This document shows positions 11,455-25,192 of a stretch of 64,000 bases of DNA, in pieces (the stretch's first letter is position 1; every line of letters begins with the position of its first letter). A program made the translations under genes and the position numbers. The notes beneath the pieces are model-generated. The model saw only the letters and a list, made by a program, of their open reading frames with translations, searched no databases and was not told where the DNA came from. Source of the DNA: Camillea tinctor (taxonomy: Eukaryota > Ascomycota > Sordariomycetes > Xylariales > Xylariaceae); NCBI GenBank assembly GCA_022578605.1, contig MU394153.1, positions 30,634-94,633 on the forward strand, written 5' to 3'.

Positions 11455-12666
11455 GCAACATGCACTATGACTGTCTTATCGATTCTACATTTTAAAATGA
11501 GAATCTGCTTTCATTATTCTTAATCCCACCTGTAGAAGATGGGGTGATGACCTGGGTATTAGGTAGCTGATAGATTCTATCATGTATATATTTTCATATT
11601 AAGTCTCCTGGGATTTCTGTCCTACTCAAAGCCCCCCAAAACAATAAACATACATATAGTTTAATAAGCTACTACGCAGCTTCAGTCTCTGGTCTTTTCA
11701 CTTTCCTATGTGGCTGGTCATCTTACTCACTAGATATAAAATGAGAAACTTTCCCTATCTTGCTACCTGTTAGGAATGGTGTGATAGATCATAGAGTAGA
11801 TGGTTGTAAGTCTCTTGTAGATAATAATGAGACTCTTCCCAGGTATTTCAGTTTCCCGTACAACAATATCGTGATTAACCCGCGTCTTATTCACCCCCCT
11901 CCCCCTTTTATACATAGACAAGTACGGGTACATATATATACAGTATAAGTGTGTGCGCACAGACCACTCACTCCAATAGTTGCTGCATTAGACTGCAGCC
12001 GAAAACAGTCCACAACTTCATTTATTACACACAGAATTAGTGCCGCGAAATATGTCTTCTGATATTATACGTTATTGTATTAGCCATGAATGTATGAAAC
12101 CACTATAGCACTATCTAAAAACCCTTCTCGTATAGAGCATGCACATAGTGCCTTAGATTTTCCACCCAAAGGTGATTAAGAATCTATACTGTTCAATTGA
12201 TAATGTGATATGTATACTATTTTATTTATTCCTAGTAGTTAGTGTACGTTGCATAATGGACCGGGCTTATCACCAACATCGACCATCTCAGTTACGTCCT
12301 TCACCAACAAGCTTGTGTCCCAATATGAGGAATATATTAGAGCATATCATGGCGTATTACAGAACACCTAGATATTACTTCTGGTTCGAATCGCAGTAAA
12401 CCGAAGAAAAATAAGTGAGGTGTGCACAGTCATGCGGCGCCTTCCGCCACGCCGCGTCACTTTCAGCCTCAGTCCCACTTCTGTGATAAGGAGGGAGTCG
12501 GCCGAGGTATCAAGCTAGCCCGAGATGCTCGCTCTCCCGGGGGCTTCGTGTTGGACTATCGGAATAGTTGGTAAGAGACCATATTATAAATAAAGCCGTC
12601 CACCCTAACAATGTTGTTGTCGGGAAACTTCGTTCCTTTATCCTCAGTATTTCTACTGTTTTCACG
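11455..12666. other. Intergenic region with a degenerate LTR-like block
   Basis: Between the secreted-protein gene and the dioxygenase gene. It holds the LTR-like segment at 11768-11978, listed separately, and a G+C-rich patch with GCGGCGCCTTCCGCC near 12433. Frames here do not resemble genes. Confidence 0.4.
11768..11978 (+). mobile_element. Degenerate LTR-like segment
   Basis: It begins TGTTAGGAATGG and ends CACTCACTCCAATA. The last 45 bp (ACAGTATAAGTGTG, GCGCACAGACCA) match the end of the solo LTR at 31337-31483, while both termini resemble the TGTTGGAATATG family. The flanks (CTACC, GTTGC) do not form a target duplication. It is therefore a related but unproven insertion, possibly rearranged. 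Confidence 0.4.
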
Positions 12667-14062
12667 ATGCCGCATTCTACGCAAGCCCCTTCGCTCATCA
12701 CAGTTGTGCCTTTGCCAGCTTCAGAGAGACAGCAGAGTCTCCTGGGAGCAGAAGTCAAACTGAACGGTGCCGACATAGACAACCTGTCCCCTTCAGATGG
12801 TGCCTGTTTGCGCGCTGCTTTATTTGAACATACTGTCCTGGTTGTCCGTAAAGCTGGTATCACCAAGGGCACTACTATTACCAATCTATGCAAGCTTATT
12901 GATCCTGAAGCGATCGATAGCCACAGCTCCGGGAAAAAGCCAATCCGGGAGGTAGATAACGTCCTTAGTCGCAACCAGGCAGGCCGCCTCATCGAAGCTC
13001 CTGATGTTGTCGTGATAGGGAATGGAGAGTATTCTAATTACCGTGGGCGTGATCTATCCCTTCGACATGTGGTACTGTCTCTTCCCTCCCTTACTCTAGA
13101 GGAAATAATTAACTAACCCCCAATAAAATATTTAGACCCAAGCCGAGTTCCACGCCAACCCACTATCTAGCGAGGAGGTAGCAGACGGTCAAACACGGTT
13201 TTATCGCTGGCATATCGACGCCCCTCTATACGAAAATTACCCAGGGGTTGCAACTATAATTAGCTGCCGTGAAACTCCGAGCCATCTTCCAAATCAAAAA
13301 ATACTGTTTGAAGATGGCACCAGCAAAAACATTCCCGCAGGAGGCACAGCTTGTAAGTGTACTATTTGTGGAAAGCCGCATGATAGCCCACACTGACACC
13401 TTGCTAGATATTTCCGGAGCTCGAGCATTTAGTCTCCTGACTGCTGAAGAAAGGGAATGGGCAATGAACACCCGTGTTCAGTACGCACCTCGGGCGTATA
13501 ACTGGATCGGCGATTGCAAAGCAACAGCGGATGGTCTAACCATTGAGAGCCAGGGAAAAGAAAAAGATTTCGACTTCTTGGAACCATGGACATGGGACAA
13601 GGTACATTGTTATCCGGTATTTTTACTCCCTTTCCACGCAGAGAACCTTTTGTAACTGTGACTGATTGGAACTAGCTTGTAATGCGCAACCCAGGAATGC
13701 CGCACCGCCCACATCTAGTAGCTCTAGGCTGCTGCGTCTATCAACTAATTACGACAAATCCCAAAACTGGAGAAGAGATAAGAATTGATGATTTCATTGA
13801 AGCAAGAAAGAAAATACATGGGCTCATGAAGCGTTCCATGAAGCCAGAATTCGTCTATGTGCATCGGTATGAGCCTGATGACCTACTTATCTGGCATAAC
13901 CGTGGGGCCTGGCACTCGATCACCGGGGAGCTGGGTGATGCTAAGAGATTAATGTGGCAAGCTGCCCAGGGAAACCCAGAGCGTCCCGTGGCAGCGAGGT
14001 GGGATGAAGTAGATATAGAAGGGATCTCCTGGTTGGAAGGCACGCGTGTTGAGACCTCATAA
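12667..14062 (+). CDS. XanA-like Fe(II)/2-oxoglutarate dioxygenase (TauD/TfdA family)
   Basis: An oxygenase using Fe(II) and 2-oxoglutarate. The closest family I recognise is fungal xanthine dioxygenase, which converts xanthine to uric acid in the cytoplasm. Predicted exons are 12667-13071, 13136-13352, 13408-13601 and 13676-14062; the introns (64, 55, 74 bp) are all GT-AG and in phase. The product is 400 residues. The metal site is visible as His161-x-Asp163 (YRWHIDA) and His352 (HNRGAWHS). Arg363 (AKRLMWQ) is a candidate 2-oxoglutarate anchor. Other XanA-like blocks are VIGNGEYSNYRG and DLSLRH. I chose the ATG at 12667; an earlier in-frame GTG-type opening adds unlikely sequence. The fold and cofactors are firm. 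Xanthine as substrate is inferred, and a relative acting on another substrate is possible. Confidence 0.85.
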
Positions 14063-14097
14063 GCTAGAGGTAGTTTCTTACCTTATGGTTTGTTTGA

Positions 14098-14241
14098 TAT
14101 TGGAGTGAGACGATAGGTGAGGGAAAGGATGAAGTGTATTGGTCCAGGAGAGAGTCTAGAGGAGGGCGTAAGCCCGATATATATGTACATATGGTAGTAG
14201 TGTAGTACCGTATAGTGGGGTGGTAACCCCATATTCCAACA
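14098..14241 (-). mobile_element. Solo LTR, TGTTGGAATATG family (144 bp)
   Basis: On the minus strand it runs from TGTTGGAATATGGGGT to CTCACTCCAATA. It is flanked by a perfect 5-bp duplication TTTGA (14093-14097 and 14242-14246). It contains a TATATAT box followed by a short hairpin (CGGGC / GCCC). It aligns over its length with the copy at 24696-24841. The element ends in TA rather than the usual CA. It inserted 31 bp past the dioxygenase stop codon. Confidence 0.8.
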
Positions 14242-14436
14242 TTTGACACCTCTGAGTATTACTTCACTCTATCGTGATCTACGTTTCTACGGGTATCAAA
14301 AGTTCACACCAACTGTAGGAAACTTACGGGACATATAGTTGTCAATATCTGGTGTTTAAAACTAACTGTATAAAATGAGATGACACCAGAGAGAATGCTT
14401 CTGTCCCTTTAAGAACCCTTTATAAGCATTATGGCA

Positions 14437-16997
14437 CTAGTCTATATAATTAGGACAACTGGTGCTCCCAGAGTCTTGCCCAAATACATCACGCCCGTAC
14501 CCACTTGTGAACGAAGCATTTTTCAACGGGTCTAAAGCAAAGTCATCCAAGATATTCCATGACATTGACTGGTTAAGCCACTGTTCCAATTCAGTGTCTA
14601 TGTCTAAGCGAAGAGGATCGAAAAAGTCTGTAACCCCAGTACCAGTCTGACCTAGGTGGGGAAATGATGTGGAATCATACCCAACCGAAGCATTATGTTG
14701 CCCACAGGTTTGTGCATGTTCTGCGGCTGTTCCGTCTAGTTGTCTTGTGACTCGGGAAGAAAAGTTATCTGGGACCACATTCCTCTCTAGATTAGCTCCG
14801 CAGCGGCGTCTCTCCTGTTCTTCCCCCAAAAGCGCTGTCAATATGCTTGCACCCCTGACTGCCATTTTGTGCTGCTTTGTCGAAGAAAGAGAAGAAATGG
14901 TTTGAGAGACTAAAAGTCTATTTTTCTCAGCCTGGGCTGTTGGCTCTGGTGTGTAAAGCAGATCGAGAGCCACGATGATGGCAGCGCTGATAGTGAATGC
15001 TGGGACTATCCAAATATTGGATGCTGATGGACTGAGTCTTTGATATTCTTTAAGAATGGTCAGAGAGGCCGAAAGGCACGTCGTCCTCGTATATGCATAT
15101 ACCGGTGATCGGAAGCTCTGTACAAGAAATGCGCGATGGATCATGATGAGCTACGTACTAGTCAGCATGTGGCTAGCTGTAACAGGACCAAGGAAACAGC
15201 ATGATAGCTGAACTAAATACAAACCTTGTCAGCTGCACTGATAGTAAGAGTTTGACGAGCCCAATTCACCCATGGGGGCCAGCTCGGATCTACAGGGCCC
15301 TGTCTCGATAGAAATGGTGGTATATCGGAGACTATCTGGCGCATTTTCAAATCGAGCTCCAACACATGTTCATAGCGTTTGGTAGGACTTGTAGAAGATA
15401 GTCGATGCGCACCATCCACTAATTGTGGCATCAACCACGCCACTTGAGAAACATTAACATTACGAAACCCAATTGTTGTAAGGGAACTAACTCTTAGCTA
15501 GTACAATGCAATAAGAACTAATCGTAGGTTTGTTGCGAGGCATATCTACCAAGTCGTGGTCATCGACGTTACCAGGCATGGCTGTCGAGAAATGATTCGG
15601 ATTTATTGCTGAAGCCGTTAAGACAAGTGCATTCGAAAGTTTCTGAGAGTATTACTCACAGTATGTGTCAACAAATGGGACCGCAAAGTAGTCTTGAATG
15701 ATAAGTTGCCACCACACACGACATTTCACTTCATTTTCTACTGCGTTATCCCACTCCTTTTGTGAGGCCTGGGGCTTTAGATGCGATCTTTCCTGGACTT
15801 TGTCTAGCCCTAAACATTGTGCTATGCGTATCGCCGCACTTAGTAATATGTAATGAGCGTTGCTGTGACCTAGAGGATGAGCAACAAGAATAGAAATTAC
15901 AATCGATTGGACGGAGTAGACTGATATGTTAATACTCAAACTTCTCAATCAGGCTCATCAGCGACATGAGACTTACTCGAGTGGTTTTCCATGAAATCGT
16001 TTTGGTTGAGGGCCGATACCATTGCATCATACCAGACACCGGCTCTTGACTTCAATTCGCTGCTAGGGATTTCTCCATCATCATGAGGATAGCACCATGC
16101 CGCTGACTAGGTACACAATTCTATAAGGAAGAGTTCGGGAAAATAGCTTGATGTATGGGAAACATACTGAAAGAACGGCGAAATATAGGGCCATCCAGCA
16201 GGGGTCAACCACTGATCCCGCCTTCCAGAAGGCTTCGCATTCGTCTAGAAAGGTAGGAGCGTGGATGGCATTATGATGCCAGCAAAGGGATTGGATATGA
16301 TAAAAGACTAGTTTTTTAGCGAGATGAATATGTGGAATATCGGCTTGGATGTTGGTATCCTCTGGAAAATCTATGTTTTTCAGATGGATTGACGAGTTCT
16401 TCTTCCCCTTTGTAATGGTATCATCGTGCTTATTGTAGTTACGACCCCAGGCAAGGTACTCTAATGTAAGCGCCAATCCGTCGTGGTCGAGCGGCGATTC
16501 TTCTAGTTCTTCATGATTCTGGGGCTTAGGAGGTGCCGGGGGGACGGTGAATCTAGACGTTGGCTGTTGTTGTGTTTGTGTTGGTAAAGAGGCTGGGACG
16601 GTAGTCGTGGAACCATTCTGCGTTGTTGATGATATTTCTGCAATCCTATCCTTTACCGAGCGCAACAAGGCTTCGGTATTTGATTGCTCGAGCTGCTTTG
16701 CAATGGTTTGAAGCACGCGTAGCTCTACGCCTTGCTCAATCACAGCACGCCGCGTGCTGAGGCGCGTGGGTTCTCTTGAACACAAATGGGAGCGGCCTTG
16801 TTCGATACATCGAATACAGGGTATGATCTTGTTGCAGCGTACCTTAGACTTGGTACAAGCTGGAGCTCGATGTGTCAGAGATGCAATTTCTAATTATTGT
16901 TCCTTTCCATTTCTTGTTTATTGCTTTGAAGGCAAGACTTACGGATACAAGTCAAAGATGCTCGCTGGGAGACCTTGGTAGCACGATTACTACGCAT
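14437..16997 (-). CDS. Zn2Cys6 transcription factor with fungal-specific regulatory domain
   Basis: A nuclear regulator. Seven predicted exons, 5' to 3': 16943-16997, 16168-16859, 15977-16106, 15660-15920, 15492-15608, 15225-15442 and 14437-15150, giving 728 residues with every junction in phase. The first intron (83 bp, GTAAGT to CTCCAG) splits the zinc cluster between Cys17 and Cys20. After splicing the six ligands are C17, C20, C27, C33, C36 and C45, the full C-x2-C-x6-C-x5-C-x2-C-x8-C pattern. A Gln/Thr/Pro-rich linker follows, then the fungal_trans region (blocks AIRIAQCLGLDK, VKCRVWWQLII, AMPGNVDDHDL, KLIMIHRAF). Intron 5 (49 bp) uses GTTAGT and AAG and is the least certain. The target genes are unknown; the neighbouring dioxygenase is convergent, not divergent. 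Confidence 0.8.
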
Positions 16998-17498
16998 TAT
17001 TCCTAGAAAATTTATTTGGTGCTTACTATGAATAACGGAGATGTTAGAGGATATGGTTTTTGAGTTTCATATCTCATTACCAAAGTTGACACTCGGCTCG
17101 GGCGAGTTGGAATCTCTGCCGACTGTGGCTTTTTAGAGGTTACCCATTTACACTACCCTGGTGTATTGTGGAAGAATTATTCACACTGTGCTAGTGGTAA
17201 GATGAACAGTAGTGTCGTTACCCAATGCTAGGCAATTTACTATAATTCTAGACACAACCAGTACTTGTATAATAACAATACTACAGTCAAGCACCCTTAC
17301 CTGGCATTATCTTGTACAGATATGAAATATGATCAAGTAATACTACCAATGATAGCCTTGATTATGTCACTGAAACTATTAGCTATCTTTTAGGCTAGGT
17401 TAGCCCTTTCTTCATGGACTAGGTACATCTAGATAGGATGGCTAGGATCTATTAGCTGTCGGTCCATATCATAAATCTGTGTCAAGGTGATACTATTT
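16998..17498. other. Intergenic region before the retrotransposon
   Basis: Ordinary-composition sequence between the Zn2Cys6 gene start and the retrotransposon. Nothing gene-like is seen. The last five bases (TATTT, 17494-17498) are the left copy of the retrotransposon target duplication. Confidence 0.5.
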
Positions 17499-17898
17499 TG
17501 TTACGGCCTAACCTAGCCACATACGCACAGACCACCATACATCTATTAGTTAAGCATTCTAGCTAGAGAAGCTAGGATAAAAGGAGTAATTAGTGAGGCG
17601 TTAACGTTAAAACCGTTAACGATAGTAGCTAAAGCTACTATCGTTAATAATAGCTATAGCTACTATTAACGACAGTAATTATAGTTATCGTTAATAGTAA
17701 TTAGCGCTATATTTTATTTATATATATATATAAGCTTGCTAATTTTTATGTTAAAAAAAATTAGCAGCTTAAATTATAACTTAATTACTTAATATATTAA
17801 TATTACTATACGTAACTTATTATTTTTATTATTTAAAAATTTACTATATTTTTATTAATATAAATTTATTATAATTAGTTAAAAAATTAACTATTATA
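17499..17898. repeat. Left LTR of the RIP-destroyed retrotransposon
   Basis: 400 bp. The outer part (from TGTTACGGCCTAACCTAGCC to about 17600) keeps normal composition while the inner part is A+T-saturated. Aligned to the right LTR, this outer part differs by consistent C-to-T and G-to-A changes in the right copy (for example CCTAACCTAGCC against CTTAACTTAATT). Confidence 0.9.
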
Positions 17899-20800
17899 TA
17901 ATTTAAGTTTTTATTTAATAATATTATTAATTTTAAACAATAACGTAAATATTATAAATAAAATAATTAAAATTAAATTTTAAAATAACTTTTAAAATAA
18001 TAACTTTTAAAACTTTAAATATATTGCTATTAAAGCTTAAATAAACACTATTATAACATAAATTTAAAAGTTTAAAACTTAAAATTATATTTATATTAAT
18101 ATTGCAATTTAATTTTTTATTACTTTTTTTATTAATATTAAACTTAAGCTTAAAATGTTTAAAATATATAATAAAAAAATTAATATATAAACTTTTTTAA
18201 TTAATATATATATTTATTTATTTTTTTATTAAAAATATTTTATTAAACTAATTAATTAAATTATTGCAATTATAAAATAATTAGCAAAAAATGTATATAA
18301 ATAGTTTAAATTAACTTTAAATAACTTTTTAAGCTATAATAATAAAAATAAATAATTAAACATTAAAAAAATATTTAATAATTACGTTAACTTTAAATAA
18401 TAATTATGTAATATATATAATAATTTAAATAAAAAGCGTAATATAGCTTAAAAATTACTATTTTTAACATAAAAAAGTATAGCGTTAAGTTATGCTTTAT
18501 TATTTAAATAATACGCATTTAAAACTTATTAAGTTAATAAGTTTTTAAAAATAAATACTTTTTATAAAAAATTAAAAAAGTTAATTAAAAATAAACTTAT
18601 TTATTTAAACTAATTTAAAACTTTTAATAAATATATTAATAATGCAATTAAAATTATTAATTATTAATTTAAATAAAAGCAAAAAAAAAAGCATTATAAT
18701 TTAAAGCTTTAATTTAAAAAAATATTTACTTTTAGCATATTAAATAAAACTATTTTAAGTTTTATAAAGTTAAAAATTATATAAAAACGCAATATATTTA
18801 AAATTAAATATTTTAATTATAATAAAATAAAACATATTATAAAAAACTGTTAATTTTTTTAATATTATAATAATTTTAAAAAATAAACTTTAATTTTTAA
18901 AAGTTTAAATAAAAAAAATAATTAAAAACGCATTTTAAAAATTATACGCATAATATAACAATTAATGTGCAATATATATAAATATTATAAGTTATATATA
19001 TAATTAAAGCATTTTTTAAAAAATTAAGTTTTTATTAAATAACTTAAAAAATATAAAGCTTAAAAAATAAAATTTAATAATTAAGTTAAATAAAATTAAG
19101 TTTAAGCAATTATAATTAAATTAATTAATTTTTTTTATTTAAACTTAAATTATAAATAATAAAAAAACGCTATTAAACTTTTATATAACGCAATATTTTA
19201 TACTAATTTAATATATATTACTTTTATAATATATTAAACTTAATAAAGTATAAAAACTAAATAAAAGCTTATATAATATAAAACTTAAATATAACGCTAA
19301 AAAACTTATTATACTATTATTACATTAAGCACTTTACTTAATATAAACGTTTATATTATACTTAACATACTAATAATTATATTTACATTAATAAATATAT
19401 ATATACTATACGTTAATAAAAATTTAACTTTTATAATTAATATAATAAATTAAAATTAATTAATAAATATTAATACGTAAAAATTTAATTATACAATTTT
19501 TACATGCTAATTGCGTAAAAATAGCTTAAATAGTAAAATTATTTAAAAAAAAATTTAAAGTGTAAATATAATTAATATAACTACTAAATTAATAAAAAGT
19601 TGCTTTAATATATTATAAAAAAATAAGCTTAAAAAAAATATTAAACGCATAAGTTAATTTAATATTTAAAAAAAACTTTAAAAAAAAAACTTTTTAAAAA
19701 ACGCATTAATAACTTAGCTTATTATAAATATACTTTTATATAAAAATATTTAAATAATAACCGTTAATTATAATAAAGCTATAAATTAATAAGCTATAAA
19801 AAAGCAATATTTTTTTATAAATAGCTTTAAGCGCTATATATATATAATAAGCAACTATGCAGCTATTAAAAAAAATTATACTATAAAATATAAAAGCTAT
19901 TATTATAATAAATAGTAAAGCTAAATATAATTATATTTTATTTAAATTAATTAATTAATTATAACTATTATAAAAAAATAAGTTAATTTTAATTTAATTA
20001 AAAAATGTTAAAAAATTTTTATTTACTTATAATAATAAATAAATTAAATAAAAAACTAATTAACTTTTTTTTATTTTTAAAAATATAACGTAATAAGTTA
20101 TTTTTAATATTTTAAACTTATAAAAATATAATATTATTTTTAAATAATTATAGCTATATAACTATAACTTTAATATTAATTAAAAAACTAACTAAATAAT
20201 ATTTTTACTTTTTATATTAAATAACGAAAAAATATAACGTTTAATTTTACTTAATTAAAATAAATATTAGCATAAAAATATAATAAAAACTTTATTATTT
20301 ATAAAAATTAAATATAAATAAGCTAAAAAGCATAATAAACGTATATAATAAACTTTAATATTTATATAAATAAAACTTTAAACTTTTAACAAAGTATTTA
20401 AACATTAATTAAAAAAAAAACGCAATTGCATAGCAAACGTACCGCTAATTTTTTATAAATATATTAAACTATATTAAAAAAAGTTTAATACTAAGTTACT
20501 TTAGTATATTAAATAAAACTATAAAATAATCTTAAAAAAAAAACGCATTTTAAGTTTTATAAAATTTATAACTTAAATATAAAAAAACTTAATAAACTTA
20601 AAAAATATTTAAAAACTAATTTATAAAAAAAGTATATTTAATAATTTAAGTTTTTTACAAAATATTTAATTATATTTATATTTAAAAAAAATAAAAAGCT
20701 ATAAATAATTATTAATTATTAATAACTTAATAAAATTATTATTAAAAATTAAACCTTATTACTTTTTATTATTAAAATAAAAAATAAGCTATATAACGTT

Positions 20801-23800
20801 AAATAGTTTATAAAAATAAACTTTATAAATATATATAACTTAATTTAAATTAAACTAAATAATAAGTAAAAAACGGCATTTTAAATAAAATATAAACTAT
20901 TTAAATACTTAATTATACTTTTTAAACTTATAAATACTTTAATATCCTTTTAAAAAATAATTAATTTTATACTTTAAAAATATTTAAATATATTTGTAAT
21001 TTATTACTTTAATAATATATTAATATATTTTAAAACTAAAAAAAAATATAAAAAATATGTATATAAAATACTTTAAACTTTATAAAACGCTAACTTTTTA
21101 ATTAAACTAAAAAAAAGCGTTTTTATAACATAATATATTAAGTATTTTAAGTATATTATTATACTTAAATATATTTAAATAAATCTTAATAAAATAATAA
21201 TTATTTAAAATTAAAAAATACTTACTTTAACTAAAAAAATATAATTTTTTTTTAAATTAGCTAATTATTACCGAAAATTTATTAAAAAATTTAAAAATTT
21301 TACATTATTTTTTATTAATTTTACATAAAAAAAAAGACTTTTTAATAAATAAACTTTAAAAAATAAGCTTTTTAACTTATTAAAAAAGCAATTATAAATA
21401 AACTTATTTTAATAATATATAATTTTTAATAATTAATAAAATTAAAAATAAACGCATTTAAATTTATATTTAGCGTTTAATTAAAATAAAAAAATAATAA
21501 AAATAAATTATACTTAATAGCTTTTTACTTATATAAATTAATTAAAATTAAACTTAATTATTTTATTTATAATAAAAAATTTTTTATTATTATTAATGCA
21601 TTTAAAAAATTTTAACATTATTTAAAAAGTAATATACATTAAATTAAAATGTTTATAAATTATAAAAATATTTTTTATTTTTTTACAATACAATAATTAA
21701 ACTTTAAATAATTATAATATATTAAATATTTAACTAAGTTTAACTATTTAATTATTTATAAAAAAAGCTTTAATAATAAAAAAGCTAACGTAATTAATAA
21801 ATATTTTACATTTTAAAAATAATAAATACTAATTAATAACATTATTTTTAAACAAATTAAAAAAAAACACTTATAATAACGTATTTTAACTGCAATTTAC
21901 ATTAATTTAAAAAAACTACATATATAAATTTAAAACTTAAACTAATTAATATTATTAAAAAAATTTAATAAGCTTAATATTTTTAAAAAACTATAAAAAT
22001 TATTAATATAAAAAATATATAAATACTTATTATATAAACACTTAAATATTTATAAAACTTTTAAATAATTGTAACAATATTATTTTTTTTTAAAATAAAG
22101 TTAGTAATATAATAAATATTATAATAATGTAATTTTTGCATAAAAGTTAAAACTTAATAATATAAACTTTACAATAAATTATAATTATTACTAGTTTTAT
22201 AACGATTTTAAAAATTTGTTATTTTTAACTTTATTATTAAATTATTACTATTAAAAAACTTTATTATAAGTACTTAATATAATAATATATTTATAATTAT
22301 AAATAAACTTATTAAATTTATATATTTTATACCGTTTATTAAAAAAATTAACGTTAAACAATTATTATTTACGTTTTTTTGCAATATTTTTAATATTTAT
22401 AAGTTATTAGTTAAAATTATTTTAAATTAAAAACTAACTTTTTGCTTAATATTTTAATAAAAATTAATAGCATAAATTAACTTTAATTATAAGTTAATTA
22501 TTACTTTTTAAGTATAAATAAACAATTAAATAAAACAACTTAATTAAATAATAAAAATATATTTATAATGTTATATTAATTATAAAATAAATAATTAAGT
22601 TAAAAAGCTTTTAATAATATAATTAACTTATAATATATTTATTTATAAAAGCATTAAAATTACTTTAATAAACGTAAATTTTAAATTTATTTTTAAAGTT
22701 TTTAAAAATACTTATTAAAAGCTTATTTGTATAAAAGTTATTTTAATTTTTAAACGCTTTAAAAAGCTTTATATAAAACTTAAAATAAAATTAAAATTTA
22801 TACACTAATAAATAAGCAAGTACTATAATTAAAAAAAATTATTAAAGCTAATTTTTAAAAAAGAAAATATAGTTTATTTTTTTACTAAAAATATCGAAAT
22901 AAAAAGATTTAGTAAAAAATTAAACTATAAATATATTAAGCTATATAAAATTATTTAAAAAATTTTAAAAAATAATTATAAATTAAAGCTATTATTTAAA
23001 ATTAAACTTTATTTAATTTTTTATATTTTTTTATTAAAGTTAATAGTAAATATAATTAAAGTTAACATAAAACAAAACAATATAAAAATAAAAAATAAAA
23101 AAAAATATAAAATAAAAAAAATATTAAATATTAAAAAAAAAAATAACTTATTTAGTACTTAATAAAATAAAAAAATTAGCTTAATTTTAAAAACTTTTAA
23201 AAATTAATTAAAAACTTAATAAACGCTTAATATTTATTAAAAAATTTTTATTAATAATAGCAAAAACGTTTGTAATAAATAACTTTTAATTGTTTAAAAA
23301 TGTTAAATAAGCATTAAATAAATAAAATAATAATAAATTTATATTTTAAAATATATTATTTATTATTAATGCAACTTAATGCGCTATTTTTATAATTTAC
23401 GCTTTTTTTTTTTTTAAACGTTTAAACTTTTTAATATTATTAAAACTACAAAACATTATAGCAATAATATATTTATACTATAATTTTTTTTATAAATAAA
23501 CGCAATAAATACATATTAATACTTTTTTTTATTTTTTTAAAGCTTTTTTTAATTTTTATTTAAACTGCATATATTAATTTATTATATAATAAAGCTATTT
23601 TAACAATAAACTTTAAACGTTATAGCCCGCTTTATAATTAATAGTATAATTAATATATTAAATAAAATCTTTTAAATTTACGTAATAATTTATGCTTTAA
23701 TAATTGTAATAAAAACATTTTACAAACATTTTAACTAAATAAAAAAAAATAGCAAAAAATAAATAATTACAATAAAGCTTTTAATAAATAAAATAAATAA

Positions 23801-23912
23801 AAAGCAAAAACAACTTAATAATATAATAAAAAAATATAATAAAAAAAAGTTAAAAGTATAAATTAAAGTTAAAAAACTAAATTTTAAAAATAAAACCTTA
23901 AAAAAAAAATTA

Positions 23913-24312
23913 TATTATAACTTAACTTAATTATATATGCATAAACTATTATATATTTATTAATTAAACATTTTAATTAAAAAAGTTAAAATAAAAAAAA
24001 TAATTAATAAAGCGTTAACATTAAAGCTATTAATAATAATAATTAAAGTTATTATTATTAATAATAATTATAGCTATTATCGACAACAGTAGCTATAACT
24101 ACCATTAACAGTAATTAGCGCTATATTTCATTTGTATATATATATAGGCTTGCTAATTTTTATGTTAAAAAAAATCAGTAGCTTAAATTACAACTTAATT
24201 ACTCGATACGCTAACATTACTATATATAACTTATTATTTTTATTGTTTAAAAATCTACTATACTCTTATTAACATAAACTTATTATGGTTAGTTAAGAAA
24301 CCAACCGTTACA
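23913..24312. repeat. Right LTR of the RIP-destroyed retrotransposon
   Basis: 400 bp, the same length as the left copy. Here the inner side is A+T-saturated and the outer side (about 24090-24312) retains C and G, ending CCAACCGTTACA. The preserved halves of the two LTRs are complementary: left outer and right outer. Confidence 0.9.
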
Positions 24313-24317
24313 TATTT

Positions 24318-25192
24318 AGTATACTAAATCTTTTTTCTAAGTACCTGGGCAGCTAGATACTGTGGCGGTGTGGCGTGGAACGCCACGGTGGCTAGTGCTG
24401 TGGCTTATTTCATGTATACTATATAGTTATCCTAGCTTATGATCACATTTAGCTGATCCGAATTAATCCATACCAATTACTACTCATTCTATACTGTCCC
24501 ATATCATCCTCATCATAACCTAGTACCTATCCACTATCCTAAGTACAGTACTTACTGATTGTAAGAAGGATGGTTAGTGAACACATGAGTTACTTCTCAG
24601 TACCTAAGGCTCTTGCTAACTGGGTAGTTTATAGTGGGTACACCAATAACTACGCTCTCGAGAAATGGTCAATTCATCATTGTGATCAAAAGAAGTGTTG
24701 GAATATGGGGCTACCACCCCACTATAAGGTATGTATTACACTACTGCTACATGTATATATATAGCGGACTTACCCCCTCCTAGACTCTCACCTGGACTAA
24801 TACACTTCATCTTTTCTCTCACTTATCGTCTCACTCTATCAAGAAATCGGATTCATCTACGAATGTTCGTATGTAATAAGTTGAAAGAGAACGAGTCACG
24901 TAGATGCTAAAACAATTTGAACTTATTCGCTAGCGATAAATCAACATTAAATTAGTCTATCTTTCAACTGCCCAATGCCGAGGTTAGCAGGGTGAGATTG
25001 AGCTGAAAGAAAAAAAGAGTAATATCATACTGTAATATAATGACTAATAAGGCGATTGGCTGCTGCCCATGCAACATCAGTTAAATCCTTCGCTATAACA
25101 GCCGCATTGTCTTCGAAACGGTTGATCTTCATCGCCCCCGCTCTGTTCACATTTGTATTCATCGCATCAGTAGAGCAACTTGTGACGACAAA
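24318..25192. other. Intergenic region between retrotransposon and HET gene
   Basis: Normal composition resumes abruptly. It includes a hairpin-forming patch GTGGCGTGGAACGCCAC (about 24370-24386) and the solo LTR at 24696-24841. No gene is seen. Confidence 0.45.
24696..24841 (+). mobile_element. Solo LTR, TGTTGGAATATG family (146 bp)
   Basis: It runs from TGTTGGAATATGGGGCTACC to GTCTCACTCTATCA and aligns with the reverse complement of 14098-14241 along its length (shared CACCCCACTATA, AATACACTTCATC, TATCGTCTCACTC). The flanks AGAAG (24691-24695) and AGAAA (24842-24846) agree at four of five positions, consistent with a decayed target duplication. Confidence 0.65.

Larger units (their letters stand above)
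17499..24312. mobile_element. RIP-destroyed LTR retrotransposon, 6.8 kb
   Basis: A full-length element bounded by two 400-bp direct repeats (17499-17898 and 23913-24312) and a perfect 5-bp duplication TATTT (17494-17498 and 24313-24317). Its termini are TGTTACGG and CCGTTACA. The internal 6 kb is almost entirely A and T (for example one G or C in the 60 bases from 18181), and no frame of 60 codons survives in the interior. The two LTRs differ almost only by C-to-T and G-to-A changes, the signature of RIP. Length and LTR size fit a Ty3/gypsy or Ty1/copia element, but no protein motif remains to decide between them. Composition returns to normal immediately outside the element. Confidence 0.9.

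Noticed and set aside
12380..12400. GGTTCGAATC resembling a tRNA T-loop
   Set aside because: No acceptor stem, D-arm or anticodon arm can be folded around it.
16860..16942. Apparent loss of the first zinc-ligand Cys in the Zn2Cys6 regulator at 14437-16997
   Set aside because: An 83-bp intron restores C-I-P-C with the first Cys supplied by a short upstream exon.
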